Under the pieces are notes generated by a model that was not told the DNA's origin, did no database searches, and saw only the letters and a list, made by a program, of their open reading frames with translations. A stretch of DNA of 42,067 bases from positions 1-42,067 of the forward strand of contig JAOPXD010000044.1 of assembly GCA_025965315.1 (NCBI GenBank), read 5' to 3'. This DNA is from Marmoricola sp. (lineage in GTDB: Bacteria > Actinomycetota > Actinomycetes > Propionibacteriales > Nocardioidaceae). Positions 24,100-33,049 of the stretch are shown here, one piece after another (position 1 is the first letter of the stretch; every line of letters starts with the position of its first letter). The translations under genes and the position numbers were made by a program.

Positions 24100-24581
24100 G
24101 CGGCCTCCGCGGTCTCCGGGGCGCCGTCGGAGCCGTGGTCGTCGGTGCGGGTGAAGAACGAGATCCGCCCGTCCGCCTCGAGGACGGCGAGGTCGACCTG
24201 GTCCAGCCAGCGGATGCCCTGCTGGCGCGCTGCGGCCATCAGGTCGGTCAGCGAGAGCCGCTGCTGCCGCAACGCCTTCTCCACGAGCTCCCCGTCCCGT
24301 ACGACGACGATCGCGCGTCCGTTCACGAACGGCTGCAACCGCGGGAACCGCCACTGCGACCAGGACAGCAGCACCGTGGTCAGCGCGAAGACCCCGATGG
24401 CGAGCATCCCGCCGGTCACGGAGTAGTCCTGCTGGGTGACGGCCTGCTGGATCAAGTCACCCATCGCCACGTAGAGGACGAGGTCGAAGGTGCTGAGCTC
24501 CCCCAGCGTCGACCTGCCCACGGCCCGGGTGACGATCCAGAGGAACAGGAACATCACCAGCGCGCGGAACACGATCTCCAT
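24096..24581 (-). CDS. DUF421 (YetF-like) membrane protein
   Basis: 161 aa. Two or three N-terminal membrane helices (IVFRALVMFLFLWIVTRAVG, MLAIGVFALTTVLLSW) are followed by a cytosolic YetF/DUF421 domain: GRSTLGELSTFDLVLYVAMGDLIQQAV, RAIVVVRDGELVEKALRQQRLSLTDLMAAARQQGI and DLAVLEADGRISFF. The family is linked to stress and sporulation envelopes, but its biochemistry is unknown. The ATG overlaps the upstream stop (TGATG), and its own stop overlaps the CDF start, so the three genes form one operon, apparently under a SigB-type promoter at 25115-25139. Confidence 0.88.
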   Translation of the reverse strand: MEIVFRALVMFLFLWIVTRAVGRSTLGELSTFDLVLYVAMGDLIQQAVTQQDYSVTGGMLAIGVFALTTVLLSWSQWRFPRLQPFVNGRAIVVVRDGELVEKALRQQRLSLTDLMAAARQQGIRWLDQVDLAVLEADGRISFFTRTDDHGSDGAPETAEAA

Positions 24582-25105
24582 CAGGGCACCAACCTTGTCG
24601 TGTAGTCGAGGCCGACGACCTCGGGACTGCCGTCCCCGGCGCGGAGCAGCGCCAGGTGTCCTTGGTGTCCCTGCTGGCTGGCGGGCTGGATGTAGGCGTC
24701 GTAGTCGAGCTCGAAGGTGTTGCCGGTCGGTGCGTCGAACGTCATGTACAGGACCTTGCCGTCCCGGGTCTCCGCGCTGGGTTCGGGGAAGAAGCCCTGC
24801 GACTCGAAGATGTCGAAGTAGTCGCCGGTCACAGCGAGCGTCAGCTCCTTGCCGAAGCCGCCCGGGTGGCTCAGGTGCACCCGCCACCGGGCATCGAGAC
24901 CGGCGCGGCCGGTCGAGGGGTACTCCAACGTCAGGGTGTAGCCGCCCGAGGTGCGCGAGACCGACCCGGTGTGCTCCCCCAGGACCCCGCCCAGGTCGAG
25001 GATCACCGCCACCAGGATGAGCACCAGGACCAGCCGTCGTACGAGCAGCGCGATCGCCGGGCTGCCGTCCTGGAGCCCGTCCAGGGTCGAGCGCCGGGTA
25101 GTCAT
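24581..25105 (-). CDS. Single-pass membrane protein of unknown function
   Basis: 174 aa from the ATG at 25105 (MTTRRSTLDGLQDGSP). One membrane segment (LLVRRLVLVLILVAVILDLGGVLG) leads to an extracellular, beta-rich domain: SGGYTLTLEYPSTGRAGLDARWRVHLSHPGGF, VTGDYFDIFESQGFFPEPSAETRDG, VLYMTFDAPTGNTFELDYDAYIQPA. No family is recognised, though similar proteins often precede DUF421 genes in actinobacteria. It heads the operon with DUF421 and CDF. TACTTC lies 6 nt before the ATG and overlaps the GGGTAC of the SigB-type promoter. Confidence 0.75.
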   Translation of the reverse strand: MTTRRSTLDGLQDGSPAIALLVRRLVLVLILVAVILDLGGVLGEHTGSVSRTSGGYTLTLEYPSTGRAGLDARWRVHLSHPGGFGKELTLAVTGDYFDIFESQGFFPEPSAETRDGKVLYMTFDAPTGNTFELDYDAYIQPASQQGHQGHLALLRAGDGSPEVVGLDYTTRLVP

Positions 25106-25114
25106 GGGCCCGAA

Positions 25115-25139
25115 GTACCCGGTCCAGGGCACATGAAAC
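25115..25139 (-). promoter_or_regulatory. SigB-type promoter of the one-TM/DUF421/CDF operon
   Basis: On the minus strand GTTT (25139-25136), 15 nt, GGGTAC (25120-25115). This fits the actinobacterial SigB/SigF consensus GNNT-N14-16-GGGTAC. The same hexamers with the same 15-nt spacing occur at 33417-33441. Confidence 0.65.
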
Positions 25140-25164
25140 GACCCGGAACGGGTAAGGATGGTTC

Positions 25165-27585
25165 ATGGTCCGCTTCCGCACCCGAGCCGATCACATCGCG
25201 CCGCCCCCGGAGATCGACGAGGCCGACCTGCGGGTCGGGCACCGAAGCCGGGCCGCGGCGGGGATCCCCGGTGTGGCGGTCGCCCTCAAGCGCGGCATCG
25301 AGAGCATGGGGATGACTAGGACCGCGCGGAGCCTGCTGCGCCTCAACCAGGCCGACGGCTTCGACTGCCAGGGCTGCGCCTGGCCCGACCCGGACCCGAA
25401 GGAACGCAAGGTCGCCGAGTTCTGCGAGAACGGCGCGAAGGCCGTTGCGGAGGAGGCCACCACCCGGCTCCTGGACCGCGACTTCTTCGTCCGGCACGAC
25501 CTCGACGACCTCGAGGGACACACCGACTACTGGCTCGGCCAGCAGGGCCGGATCGTCGAGCCGATGGTGCGCCACCGCGACTCGAACCGCTACGAACCGA
25601 TCACCTGGGACGCAGCATTCACCCTGATCGGGAACACCCTGAACGACCTGGACTCCCCGGACGAGGCGATCTTCTACACCTCGGGGAAGACCTCCAACGA
25701 GGCGGCGTTCACCTACCAGCTGCTGGCCCGTTCCTTCGGCACGAACAACATGCCCGACTGCTCCAACATGTGCCACGAGTCGACGTCGGTCGCTCTCGCC
25801 GAGACGATCGGGATCGGCAAGGGCAGCGTCAGCCTTGAGGACCTGTACGCCGCCGAGCTGATCATCATCTCGGGCCAGAACCCCGGCACGAACCATCCCC
25901 GGATGCTCACCGCGCTGGAGAAGGCCAAGGCCGCCGGCGCGAAGATCCTGGCGATCAACCCGCTCCCCGAGACCGGCCTGATGAAGTTCGCCAACCCGCA
26001 GACCCCTCGGGGCCTGTCCGGGATCGGCACCGACCTCGCCGACCTCTACCTGCCGATCAGGATCAACGGCGACCTCGCGCTGTTCCAGGCGATCGGGTTC
26101 CTGCTGCTCGAGGCCGAGGACGCGGCGGCCGCCGCGGGCCGTCCCGGCTCGGTGCTCGACCTCGAGTTCGTCGGGCGTCACACCGAGGGTTTCGACGACT
26201 GGGCCGCGCACGTCCGCGAGCTCGACTGGGACGCGGCCCTGGCCGCCTGCGGTCTGAGCCGTGACCAGGTCCAGGCGGCGGCCGACCTGCTGATCGCCTC
26301 GAACGCGACCGTGCACTGCTGGGCGATGGGCATCACCCAGCACCGCAACGCGGTCGCCACCATCAAGGAGTTCGTGAACGTCGCGCTGGTCCAGGGCAAC
26401 ATCGGGAAGCCCGGCGCCGGGCTCTGTCCCGTACGGGGCCACTCGAACGTCCAGGGCGACCGGACCATGGGGATCTGGGAGAAGCCCCCGAGCCACTTCC
26501 TCGATGCACTCCAGACCGAGTTCGGGTTCGACCCGCCGCGGGAGAACGGCTTCGACACCGTCGACTCGATCCGGGCTCTGCGGGACGGCAAGGCGCACGT
26601 CTTCATCGGGATGGGCGGCAACTTCGTCTCGGCGACCCCGGACACCGAGGTGACCGAGGACGCGATGCGCAACGCCCGGCTCACCGTGCAGGTCTCGACC
26701 AAGCTCAACCGGTCGCACGTGGTCTGCGGCGCGACCGCACTGATCCTGCCGGCGCTGGGCCGCAGCGAACGCGATCTGACCGGTGGCCGACCGCAACGCG
26801 TGACCGTCGAGGACTCGATGTCCGCCGTACACGCCTCCCGCGGTCCGCTCGCGCCGGCGGGACCGGACCTGCGCTCCGAGGTGGCGATCATCTGCGGGAT
26901 CGCCGAGGCCACGCTCGGGGACCGGACCGACGTTCCGTGGACCGAGTTCCGCGCGGACTACCGACGGATCCGGGAGTCGATCGCGCGGGTGGTCCCGGGG
27001 TGCGAGTCCTACGAGGAGAAGGTCAGCCGACCGGGCGGCTTCGTGCTTCCGCACCCGCCGCGCGACTCCCGGACGTTCCCGACGGAGTCCGGGAACGCGG
27101 TGATCTCGGTCAGCCCGCTGGAGGTGCTCAGCGTCCCCGAGGGCCGGCTGCTGCTCCAGAGCCTGCGCAGCCACGACCAGTTCAACACCACCATCTACGG
27201 CCTCGAGGACCGGTACCGCGGCATCTCCGGGGGCCGCCGGGTGGTGTTCGTGAACGCCGACGACATCGAGCACCTGAAGCTGCGTGACGGCCAGATGGTC
27301 GACCTGATCAGCGAGTGGGAGGACGGCAGCGAACGGACCGCCCCGTCCTTCAGGATCGTGGCCTACCCGACCCCGCGGGGGTGCGCGGCGGCGTACTACC
27401 CCGAGACGAATCCGCTGGTCCCGCTCGACTCGACGGCCCTGGGCAGCAACTGCCCGACGTCGAAGTCGATCATCATCCGGCTCGAGGAGGAGTCGGACCG
27501 CGACCAGCACTCCGACGGCGGCGGCGCACCGACCGGCTCGGACCGCGGCCACAAGTCGGGCGTCGAGCCGACTCACCTGAGCTGA
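25165..27585 (+). CDS. FdhF/YdeP-family molybdopterin oxidoreductase
   Basis: 806 aa. The N-terminal metal region is FDCQGCAWPDPDP, not a classical CxxCxxxC cluster site, as in the YdeP/FdhF-like branch. Molybdopterin-binding parts include SGKTSNEAAFTYQLLARSFGTNNMPDCSNMCHESTSVAL, IISGQNPGTNHPRMLTALEKAKAAGAKILAINP, WAMGITQHRNAVATIKEFVNVALVQGNIGKPGAGLCPVRGHSNVQGDRTMG, and SLRSHDQFNTTIYGLEDRYRGI with the C-terminal dinucleotide-binding domain. Despite the name, most members are not proven formate dehydrogenases; YdeP is tied to acid resistance. AAGGA lies 6 nt before the ATG. It converges on the MFS transporter and its small peptide. Confidence 0.92.
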   Translation: MVRFRTRADHIAPPPEIDEADLRVGHRSRAAAGIPGVAVALKRGIESMGMTRTARSLLRLNQADGFDCQGCAWPDPDPKERKVAEFCENGAKAVAEEATTRLLDRDFFVRHDLDDLEGHTDYWLGQQGRIVEPMVRHRDSNRYEPITWDAAFTLIGNTLNDLDSPDEAIFYTSGKTSNEAAFTYQLLARSFGTNNMPDCSNMCHESTSVALAETIGIGKGSVSLEDLYAAELIIISGQNPGTNHPRMLTALEKAKAAGAKILAINPLPETGLMKFANPQTPRGLSGIGTDLADLYLPIRINGDLALFQAIGFLLLEAEDAAAAAGRPGSVLDLEFVGRHTEGFDDWAAHVRELDWDAALAACGLSRDQVQAAADLLIASNATVHCWAMGITQHRNAVATIKEFVNVALVQGNIGKPGAGLCPVRGHSNVQGDRTMGIWEKPPSHFLDALQTEFGFDPPRENGFDTVDSIRALRDGKAHVFIGMGGNFVSATPDTEVTEDAMRNARLTVQVSTKLNRSHVVCGATALILPALGRSERDLTGGRPQRVTVEDSMSAVHASRGPLAPAGPDLRSEVAIICGIAEATLGDRTDVPWTEFRADYRRIRESIARVVPGCESYEEKVSRPGGFVLPHPPRDSRTFPTESGNAVISVSPLEVLSVPEGRLLLQSLRSHDQFNTTIYGLEDRYRGISGGRRVVFVNADDIEHLKLRDGQMVDLISEWEDGSERTAPSFRIVAYPTPRGCAAAYYPETNPLVPLDSTALGSNCPTSKSIIIRLEEESDRDQHSDGGGAPTGSDRGHKSGVEPTHLS

Positions 27586-27713
27586 GAGCGGCGACTTCCG
27601 AGAGCACGCCCGAGAACAGCGGTCCCGAGTCCGAGGATCAGCACCGCGAGCGACGGGGAGCCCGCTGCCCGGGCCTCGACCTGCGTCGGAGGCAACCTGT
27701 CGCTGGTTCTCAT
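27573..27713 (-). CDS. 46-residue single-helix membrane peptide, possible small partner of the MFS transporter
   Basis: A short reading frame starting at ATG 27713, 19 nt after the transporter stop. It has a good ribosome site (GAGAGGA, 7-8 nt upstream). It reads MRTSDRLPPTQVEARAAGSP, then the hydrophobic helix SLAVLILGLGTAVLGRALG, and ends in SRRSQLR, so the basic end would face the cytosol. Its last 13 nt overlap the convergent FdhF gene. Small single-helix subunits downstream of MFS carriers are known, but this sequence does not match one I can name. The call rests on position, ribosome site and the helix. Confidence 0.5.
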   Translation of the reverse strand: MRTSDRLPPTQVEARAAGSPSLAVLILGLGTAVLGRALGSRRSQLR

Positions 27714-27732
27714 GCCGTTTCCTCTCGTGCGA

Positions 27733-29184
27733 CTACGCGTTGACGGGCTCTGAGCGGGCGGTCAACGGGGCGGCGATGCTCTCGAGCGACTTCTGCTCGG
27801 CCTTCACACCGAGGACCGCTTCGGCGACCCCGCCGATGACCATCAGGGCGGCGCCGATGAAGTACCCGACGGCGAGCTTGGTGATGTCGCCCGAGGCGGA
27901 CGCGTGGTTGATCAAGGATCCGAACAGCAGCGGTCCGCTGATCCCGCCGGCCGCCGTCCCGGTCGCGTAGAAGAACGCGATGCACAGGGCGCGGGTCTCC
28001 ATCGGGAACACCTCGCTGGCAGTCAGGTAGGCGGCGCTCGCCCCGGCGGAGGCGAAGAAGAAGATCACCGCACCGAAGAGCGTCAGCGTTCCGGCGTTGA
28101 GCGATCCCAGCGAGAGGCCGGCCACCGCGAGCAGGATCCCGGACACCAGGTACGTCCCGGAGATCATCCGGACCCGGCCGACGGTGTCGAAGAAGTGTCC
28201 CAGGATGACGGCTCCGGCGAAGTTGCTGACGGCGAACGCTGCCAGGTACCACCCGGTCTGGCCGACGTGCATGAACGTGGTCAGGGTGTCGCCGTAGGTG
28301 AAGAAGAACGCGTTGTAGAGGAACGCCTGACCGACGAAGAGCAGGAAGCACAGCAGCGTACGCCGGGGGTAACCGGTGATCACCGCGCGAGCGATCTCCA
28401 GCAGCCCGATCGACCTCCGCTGCTCGACCGTGATCGTGTCGGTCGCGTCCTCCAGGCTGCCGGACATCTCGCTGGTCACGGTCTTCTCGATCTCGCCGAC
28501 GATCTGCTCGGCCTCGTCCTCGCGTCCGTGGATGAACAGCCACCGGGGGCTCTCGGGAACCTGCCGCCGCACCCACAGGATGCCGACCGCAAGGATCGCT
28601 CCGAGCCCGAAGGCCAGTCGCCAGCCGACCGACTGGTCCACCTTGCTCGGGTCGAGCAGCGGGATGGTCAGCAGTGCGCCGGCGGCGGCGCCGACCCAGA
28701 AGGACCCGTTGATCGCGATGTCGACGCGGCCGCGGAACTTCTTCGGGATCAGCTCGTCGATCGCCGAGTTGATCGCGCCGTACTCGCCACCGATGCCGGC
28801 GCCGGTGAGGAACCGGCAGACCAGGTACCAGGTGGGGTTGAGGGAGAACGCGGTCAGCACGGTGGCCACCGTGTACAGGCCGAGCGTGATCATGAAGAGC
28901 TTCTTGCGCCCGAACCGGTCGGTGAGCTGCCCGAAGAGCAGCGCACCGATGCAGGCGCCCGCCACGTACGTCGACCCCGCCAGACCGACCTGGTAGCTGG
29001 ACATCCCCAGGCCGGTCGAGTGCGGTTTCAGCGCCGCCGACATCGACCCGACGATCGTCACCTCGAGGCCGTCCAGGATCCAGACCGTGCCGAGGCCGAT
29101 CACGATCAGCCAGTGCCACCGCACCCAGGGCAGCCGGTCGAGCCGGGCCGGGATGTCGGTGGTGAGGCGGTGAGTGTCGGACAT
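27733..29184 (-). CDS. MFS transporter, sugar/acid-symporter type
   Basis: 483 aa with 12 membrane segments. The family signatures are clear: LFGQLTDRFGRKKLFMITLG (loop 2-3), RFLTGAGIGGEYGAINSAIDELIPKKFRG, PESPRWLFIHGREDEAEQIV before the central loop, GHFFDTVGRVRMISG (loop 8-9) and SEVFPMETRAL. This is the sugar-porter/metabolite:H+ symporter branch, and organic acids are likely substrates for such sequences. The early TVWILDGLEVTIVGSM segment is typical of that branch. TAACGC lies 6 nt before the ATG. It is divergent from the HAD gene and followed by a 46-aa membrane peptide. Confidence 0.9.
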   Translation of the reverse strand: MSDTHRLTTDIPARLDRLPWVRWHWLIVIGLGTVWILDGLEVTIVGSMSAALKPHSTGLGMSSYQVGLAGSTYVAGACIGALLFGQLTDRFGRKKLFMITLGLYTVATVLTAFSLNPTWYLVCRFLTGAGIGGEYGAINSAIDELIPKKFRGRVDIAINGSFWVGAAAGALLTIPLLDPSKVDQSVGWRLAFGLGAILAVGILWVRRQVPESPRWLFIHGREDEAEQIVGEIEKTVTSEMSGSLEDATDTITVEQRRSIGLLEIARAVITGYPRRTLLCFLLFVGQAFLYNAFFFTYGDTLTTFMHVGQTGWYLAAFAVSNFAGAVILGHFFDTVGRVRMISGTYLVSGILLAVAGLSLGSLNAGTLTLFGAVIFFFASAGASAAYLTASEVFPMETRALCIAFFYATGTAAGGISGPLLFGSLINHASASGDITKLAVGYFIGAALMVIGGVAEAVLGVKAEQKSLESIAAPLTARSEPVNA

Positions 29185-29220
29185 GCCGGTGCGTTACCCA
29201 ACCTCGCGAATCCGACACCT

Positions 29221-29245
29221 GATTGGTCGCTGCGAATTCGGGTAC
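29221..29245 (+). promoter_or_regulatory. Possible SigB-type promoter upstream of the HAD/F420/partner-switching genes
   Basis: GATT (29221-29224), 15 nt, GGGTAC (29240-29245) fits GNNT-N15-GGGTAC. The -35 half is weaker than at the other two sites. The ATG of the HAD gene is 9 nt after the hexamer. Confidence 0.45.
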
Positions 29246-29254
29246 CGCTGGGCC

Positions 29255-29962
29255 ATGGAGTTCGACACAGCCGTGCTCGACGTCGACGGAACGCTGGTCG
29301 ACTCGAACTACCAGCACGTGATCGCGTGGCAGCGCGCCTTCGCCGAGGCGGGCCTCGCCGTGCCCGGCTGGCGCATCCACCGCGCGATCGGGATGGGCGG
29401 TGAGCGGCTGGTCGCGCACGTGGCCGGTGACGCGGTCGAGACCGAGCACGGCGACCGGATCCGGAAGTCCTGGGAGGGCGAGGTCGACACCCTGCTCGCC
29501 GAGATCGTGCCGTTCGACGGTGCCACCGCCCTGCTGGACGCGCTGCACGACCTCGGGCTCACGGTGGTGCTGGCGACCTCCGGCAAGCCGAAGCACACCG
29601 AGCACGCGCTCGACGTCCTCGACGCCCGGACCCGGATCGACCACCTCGTGACCAGCGCGGACGTCGATGCGAGCAAGCCCGCCCCCGACCTGCTGACCGT
29701 GGCCCGCGAGGCGGTCGACGGCGTGGCCGCGTTCATGGTCGGCGACTCGGTCTGGGACGCCTACGCGGCGGCCGGGGCTGGCCTGCCGATGCTGGGTCTG
29801 CTCAGCGGTGGCTTCGGCCGCAACGAGCTGACCGCAGCCGGAGCCCGGGACGTGTGCGACGGCCCGGACGAGCTGCGCGCGCAGCTCCCCGCAGCGCTCG
29901 ACCTGCTCGCCGGTCCGGTCTGGGTGAAGACCGCGGCGACGAACCGACCGACGGAAGGCTAG
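29255..29962 (+). CDS. HAD-superfamily phosphatase (phosphoglycolate/beta-phosphoglucomutase-like)
   Basis: 235 aa from the ATG at 29255; a longer frame would enter the divergent promoter region. Motif I is TAVLDVDGTLVDSNYQHVIAWQ, motif II is VVLATSGKPKH, motif III Lys is in DVDASKPAPDLLTVA, and motif IV is AAFMVGDSVWDAYAAAGAG. A helical cap lies between motifs I and II, as in subfamily IA. It is a cytosolic phosphatase on a small metabolite, not identifiable further. It is separated by 6 nt from the F420-type gene, so the two are co-transcribed, probably from the SigB-like site upstream. Confidence 0.87.
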   Translation: MEFDTAVLDVDGTLVDSNYQHVIAWQRAFAEAGLAVPGWRIHRAIGMGGERLVAHVAGDAVETEHGDRIRKSWEGEVDTLLAEIVPFDGATALLDALHDLGLTVVLATSGKPKHTEHALDVLDARTRIDHLVTSADVDASKPAPDLLTVAREAVDGVAAFMVGDSVWDAYAAAGAGLPMLGLLSGGFGRNELTAAGARDVCDGPDELRAQLPAALDLLAGPVWVKTAATNRPTEG

Positions 29963-29968
29963 GACCAG

Positions 29969-30943
29969 ATGGTGCAGATCGGCTACACCCTGATGAGCGA
30001 GCAGTCGGGCCCCCGCGAGCTCGTGGGGTACGCGCAGCAGGCGGAGGCCGCGGCCTTCGACTTCGCGGTGATGAGCGACCACTACTTCCCGTGGCTGACC
30101 GAGCAGGGCCACTCCGGCTACGCCTGGAGCATGCTCGGTGCGGTCAGCCAGGTCACCGAGCGACTCGAGCTGATGACCTACGTGACCTGTCCGACGATGC
30201 GCTACCACCCGGCCGTGGTGGCCCAGAAGGCTGCCACCCTGGGGGTGTTGTCGCAGGGACGGTTCGTCCTCGGCCTGGGTGCCGGCGAGAACCTCAACGA
30301 GCACGTCGTCGGTGCCGGTTGGCCACCGGTGAACGTTCGGCACGAGATGCTCGTCGAGGCGATCACGGTCATCCGTCGGCTGCTGGACGGCGAGGACGTC
30401 AGCTTCGCGGGTGATCACTTCCGGGTGGATTCCGCACGGCTCTGGGACCTGCCCGCCCAGCCGGTCCAGATCGCCGCCGCCGTGTCCGGCGACCAGGGCA
30501 TCGGACTGCTCGCACCGCTCGCCGACCACCTGGTGGCGGTGGCACCCGAGGCGAACCTGATCGCGTCCTGGGACGAGGTGAACCAGCGACCGGGCTCGCG
30601 CAAGATCGGCCAGCTGCCGATCTGCTGGGACACCGACAAGGACCGGGCGGTCGAGCGGGCGCACCAGCAGTTCCGCTGGTTCGGTGGTGGCTGGAAGGTC
30701 AACGCCGAGCTGCCCGGACCGTCCGGTTTCGCCGCGGCCAGCGCCTACGTCACCCCCGAGGACGTCGCCGGGTCCATCCCGTGCGGCCCGGACCTCGATC
30801 CGATCCTCGACGCCGTCCAGGAGTGGGTGGACGCGGGGTTCACCGACGTCGCCCTGGTCCAGGTCGGCGACGAGGGTCAGGACGCGTTCCTCGAGATGGC
30901 GAACAAGGAACTGGTCCCCGAGCTCCAGGCACGATTCTCCTGA
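29969..30943 (+). CDS. F420-dependent luciferase-like oxidoreductase (TIGR03557-type)
   Basis: 324 aa with a luciferase-like (LLM) barrel. The opening VQIGYTLMSEQSGPRELVGYAQQAEAAAFDFAVMSDHYFPW and then SMLGAVSQVTERLELMTYVTCPTMRYHPAVVAQKAATLGVLSQGRFVLGLGAGENLNEHVVG follow the actinobacterial F420-dependent group close to F420-dependent glucose-6-phosphate dehydrogenases. LMTYVTCPTMRYHPA is the typical core strand. Cofactor F420 is expected from family membership; the substrate is unknown. AGGA lies 4-8 nt before the ATG. It sits between the HAD phosphatase and the STAS gene. Confidence 0.88.
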   Translation: MVQIGYTLMSEQSGPRELVGYAQQAEAAAFDFAVMSDHYFPWLTEQGHSGYAWSMLGAVSQVTERLELMTYVTCPTMRYHPAVVAQKAATLGVLSQGRFVLGLGAGENLNEHVVGAGWPPVNVRHEMLVEAITVIRRLLDGEDVSFAGDHFRVDSARLWDLPAQPVQIAAAVSGDQGIGLLAPLADHLVAVAPEANLIASWDEVNQRPGSRKIGQLPICWDTDKDRAVERAHQQFRWFGGGWKVNAELPGPSGFAAASAYVTPEDVAGSIPCGPDLDPILDAVQEWVDAGFTDVALVQVGDEGQDAFLEMANKELVPELQARFS

Positions 30944-30991
30944 AGGCCCAGGTCGGCGTAACCACGTCCGCGGAGTCTCGTTGAGCCCGTC

Positions 30992-31300
30992 ATGGCTGAG
31001 TTCGTGACCCGGGTCCCCGCTGACGGAGCCTGCTCGCTGGCCCTCTCGGGCGAGGTGGACATCGCGTCGGTCGATGAGCTGCTCACCGCTGCGCACGCCT
31101 GCCTGGACACCGACGTGCGCGTGCTCGAGATCGATCTCGGCGAGGTGACGTTCATCGACTCCAGCGGCCTCGGCGCCCTCGTCAGGATCCGCAACGAGGC
31201 CGCCGCCCTCGGCAAGGACCTGGTGCTCGTCCGGGTGACGCCGGCGGCGGAACGGATCCTCGCCGTCACCGGCCTCTCCGACCTGTTCGGGACGCGGTAG
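30992..31300 (+). CDS. STAS-domain anti-sigma factor antagonist (RsbV-like)
   Basis: 102 aa. The STAS core is LSGEVDIASVDELLTAAHACL, then VLEIDLGEVTFIDSSGLGALVRIRNEAA; the phosphorylated serine of the family is in DSSGLG. In partner switching the unphosphorylated form binds the HATPase anti-sigma factor and frees the sigma factor. The PP2C-type phosphatase and a HATPase gene follow directly (12 nt, then ATGA overlap), giving a complete switch except for the sigma factor. The ribosome site is weak. Confidence 0.92.
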   Translation: MAEFVTRVPADGACSLALSGEVDIASVDELLTAAHACLDTDVRVLEIDLGEVTFIDSSGLGALVRIRNEAAALGKDLVLVRVTPAAERILAVTGLSDLFGTR

Positions 31301-31312
31301 GGATCGGGACCG

Positions 31313-33049
31313 ATGAGTCGCGCGCAGACGGTGCCGGACCTCAAGGTCCCCGTGATGAGGAGCCCCGCTCCTGACGAGGCGCATGATGCCCGCAGCGACG
31401 AGCCGGACCGGGCGCGCAGGCGAGCAGTCGCGGCGTACCGCACCCAGCAGACCCGGCACCCGTACCGGGTGGCCGCACTCATCTCTGCGGTCTGCCTGGC
31501 GCTGACCGGGTTGTCGACGTGGGCGGCCGCCCGGGTCGACGCGAACGCCGAGCAGCGCCTCCTCGAGGTGCAGACCAAACAGGCCGCCGCGGTCCTCTCC
31601 ACCGCGATCCTGCTGATCCAGGCACCGCTGAGCACCGCCCTGAGCGTCCAGCAGGTCGCCGGACCTACCGACACCGCTGCCTTCCGGCAGCTGATGGCGC
31701 CCTCCGTCGGTCAGGGGAAGTCCTTCGTGTCCGCCTCGCTCTGGCAGCGGCACGGCACCCACCTGACCAGGCTCGCCAACGTCGGCGTCGCGCCGGCGCT
31801 GCCCTCCGACGGTCCGGCCCTCCAGTCCTACCTGCGCCGGGCCTTCAGCAAGCACACGTTCACCGTCGAGTCGGTGCACACCCCGGCGCCCGGCCGGATC
31901 GCGTACGCCGAGGCCGATCCGAGGACCGGCTACGTGGTGTACGCCGAGCGGGCGATCCCGGCGGACCGGCGTTCGCCGGTCGACCGCGACTCCGCCTTCG
32001 CGGATCTGCACTACGCCATCTACCTCGGAGCGAGACCCGATCTCTCGACGCTGTCCACCACCGACGTCGACCCGGCCTCGTTGCCCCTGACCGGTCACAC
32101 CGCACGGGCGACGCTGCCCTTCGGCGACACCGTGCTGACCCTGGTCTCCTCGCCGCGCCGCCACCTGGGTGCCTCGCTCAGCCAACGGCTGCCACTGATG
32201 CTGCTGCTCGGCGGCCTGCTGCTGACCCTGATCGCCGGCCGTACCGGGGAGCAGTTCGCGCGGCGACGGCAGAGCGCCGAGGCCGATGCGACCACGGTCG
32301 CGGAGCTCTACGACCGGGTCGAGATCCTGTACGGACAGCAGCGCGATCTCTCCGTCCGGCTCCAGAAGGCACTGCTGCCGCACGTGATCCCGGCCGTCCC
32401 GCAGCTGGAGATCGCCGCCGAGTACGTCGCCGGAGCCCAGGGCGTCGACATCGGCGGCGACTGGTACAGCATCATCGGGCTCGGCGAGGACCACTTCGCG
32501 TTCGTCGTGGGTGACGTCTCCGGACGAGGGATCGACGCGGTCGCGGTGATGGCGCACGCCCGGTTCACGGTGCGCGCCTACCTCCTGGACGGCGACAGTC
32601 CCGCGGTCGCGCTCGAGAAGTGCTCGCACCAGTTCGACATCACCGTCGACGGCCACATCACCACCGCCATCGTCGGCGTCGGGAACTGGCGGACCGGGGA
32701 GATCACGCTGGCCTGCGCCGGACACCCCGCTCCGCTGCTCCTGACCGGTGACGGCGCCCGGTACGTCGAGGTCGCGCCGGGGCCACCGCTGGGCACCGGA
32801 CCGACGGCGTACCCGAGCACGAGCTTCACGATGACGCCCGGCTCGACCCTCTTCTGCTTCACCGACGGGTTGATCGAACGGCGCAACGAGGACATCGACA
32901 CCGGGATGGAGCGGCTCGCGACCACGCTCGCAGGACGTCCGACGACGCCGGTCGTCGAGCTCGTCGCGCACGCGCTCGGATCGCTGCGGAGCGACGACGC
33001 ACCCGACGACATCGCGATCCTCGCACTGCGCTGGGAGCCTGTCCGATGA
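31313..33049 (+). CDS. Membrane-bound PP2C (SpoIIE-type) serine phosphatase, RsbU-like
   Basis: 578 aa. Order: a charged N-terminus, one membrane helix (VAALISAVCLALTGLSTWAAA, about residues 53-73), an extracellular sensor domain of about 210 residues, a second helix (LPLMLLLGGLLLTLIAG), a short linker, and a SpoIIE phosphatase domain from about residue 350. Metal-binding and catalytic parts are VDIGGDWYSIIGL, VGDVSGRGIDAVAVMA, CAGHPAPLLL, CFTDGLIERR and DAPDDIAILAL. It should dephosphorylate the STAS protein in response to an outside signal bound by the unrecognised sensor. Its stop overlaps the HATPase start (ATGA). Confidence 0.92.
   Translation: MSRAQTVPDLKVPVMRSPAPDEAHDARSDEPDRARRRAVAAYRTQQTRHPYRVAALISAVCLALTGLSTWAAARVDANAEQRLLEVQTKQAAAVLSTAILLIQAPLSTALSVQQVAGPTDTAAFRQLMAPSVGQGKSFVSASLWQRHGTHLTRLANVGVAPALPSDGPALQSYLRRAFSKHTFTVESVHTPAPGRIAYAEADPRTGYVVYAERAIPADRRSPVDRDSAFADLHYAIYLGARPDLSTLSTTDVDPASLPLTGHTARATLPFGDTVLTLVSSPRRHLGASLSQRLPLMLLLGGLLLTLIAGRTGEQFARRRQSAEADATTVAELYDRVEILYGQQRDLSVRLQKALLPHVIPAVPQLEIAAEYVAGAQGVDIGGDWYSIIGLGEDHFAFVVGDVSGRGIDAVAVMAHARFTVRAYLLDGDSPAVALEKCSHQFDITVDGHITTAIVGVGNWRTGEITLACAGHPAPLLLTGDGARYVEVAPGPPLGTGPTAYPSTSFTMTPGSTLFCFTDGLIERRNEDIDTGMERLATTLAGRPTTPVVELVAHALGSLRSDDAPDDIAILALRWEPVR

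Noticed and set aside
27710-32971. Very long minus-strand open frame of 1753 codons
   Set aside because: It is a GC-bias shadow crossing several real genes on both strands, with low-complexity Arg/Asp/Gly composition and no domain.
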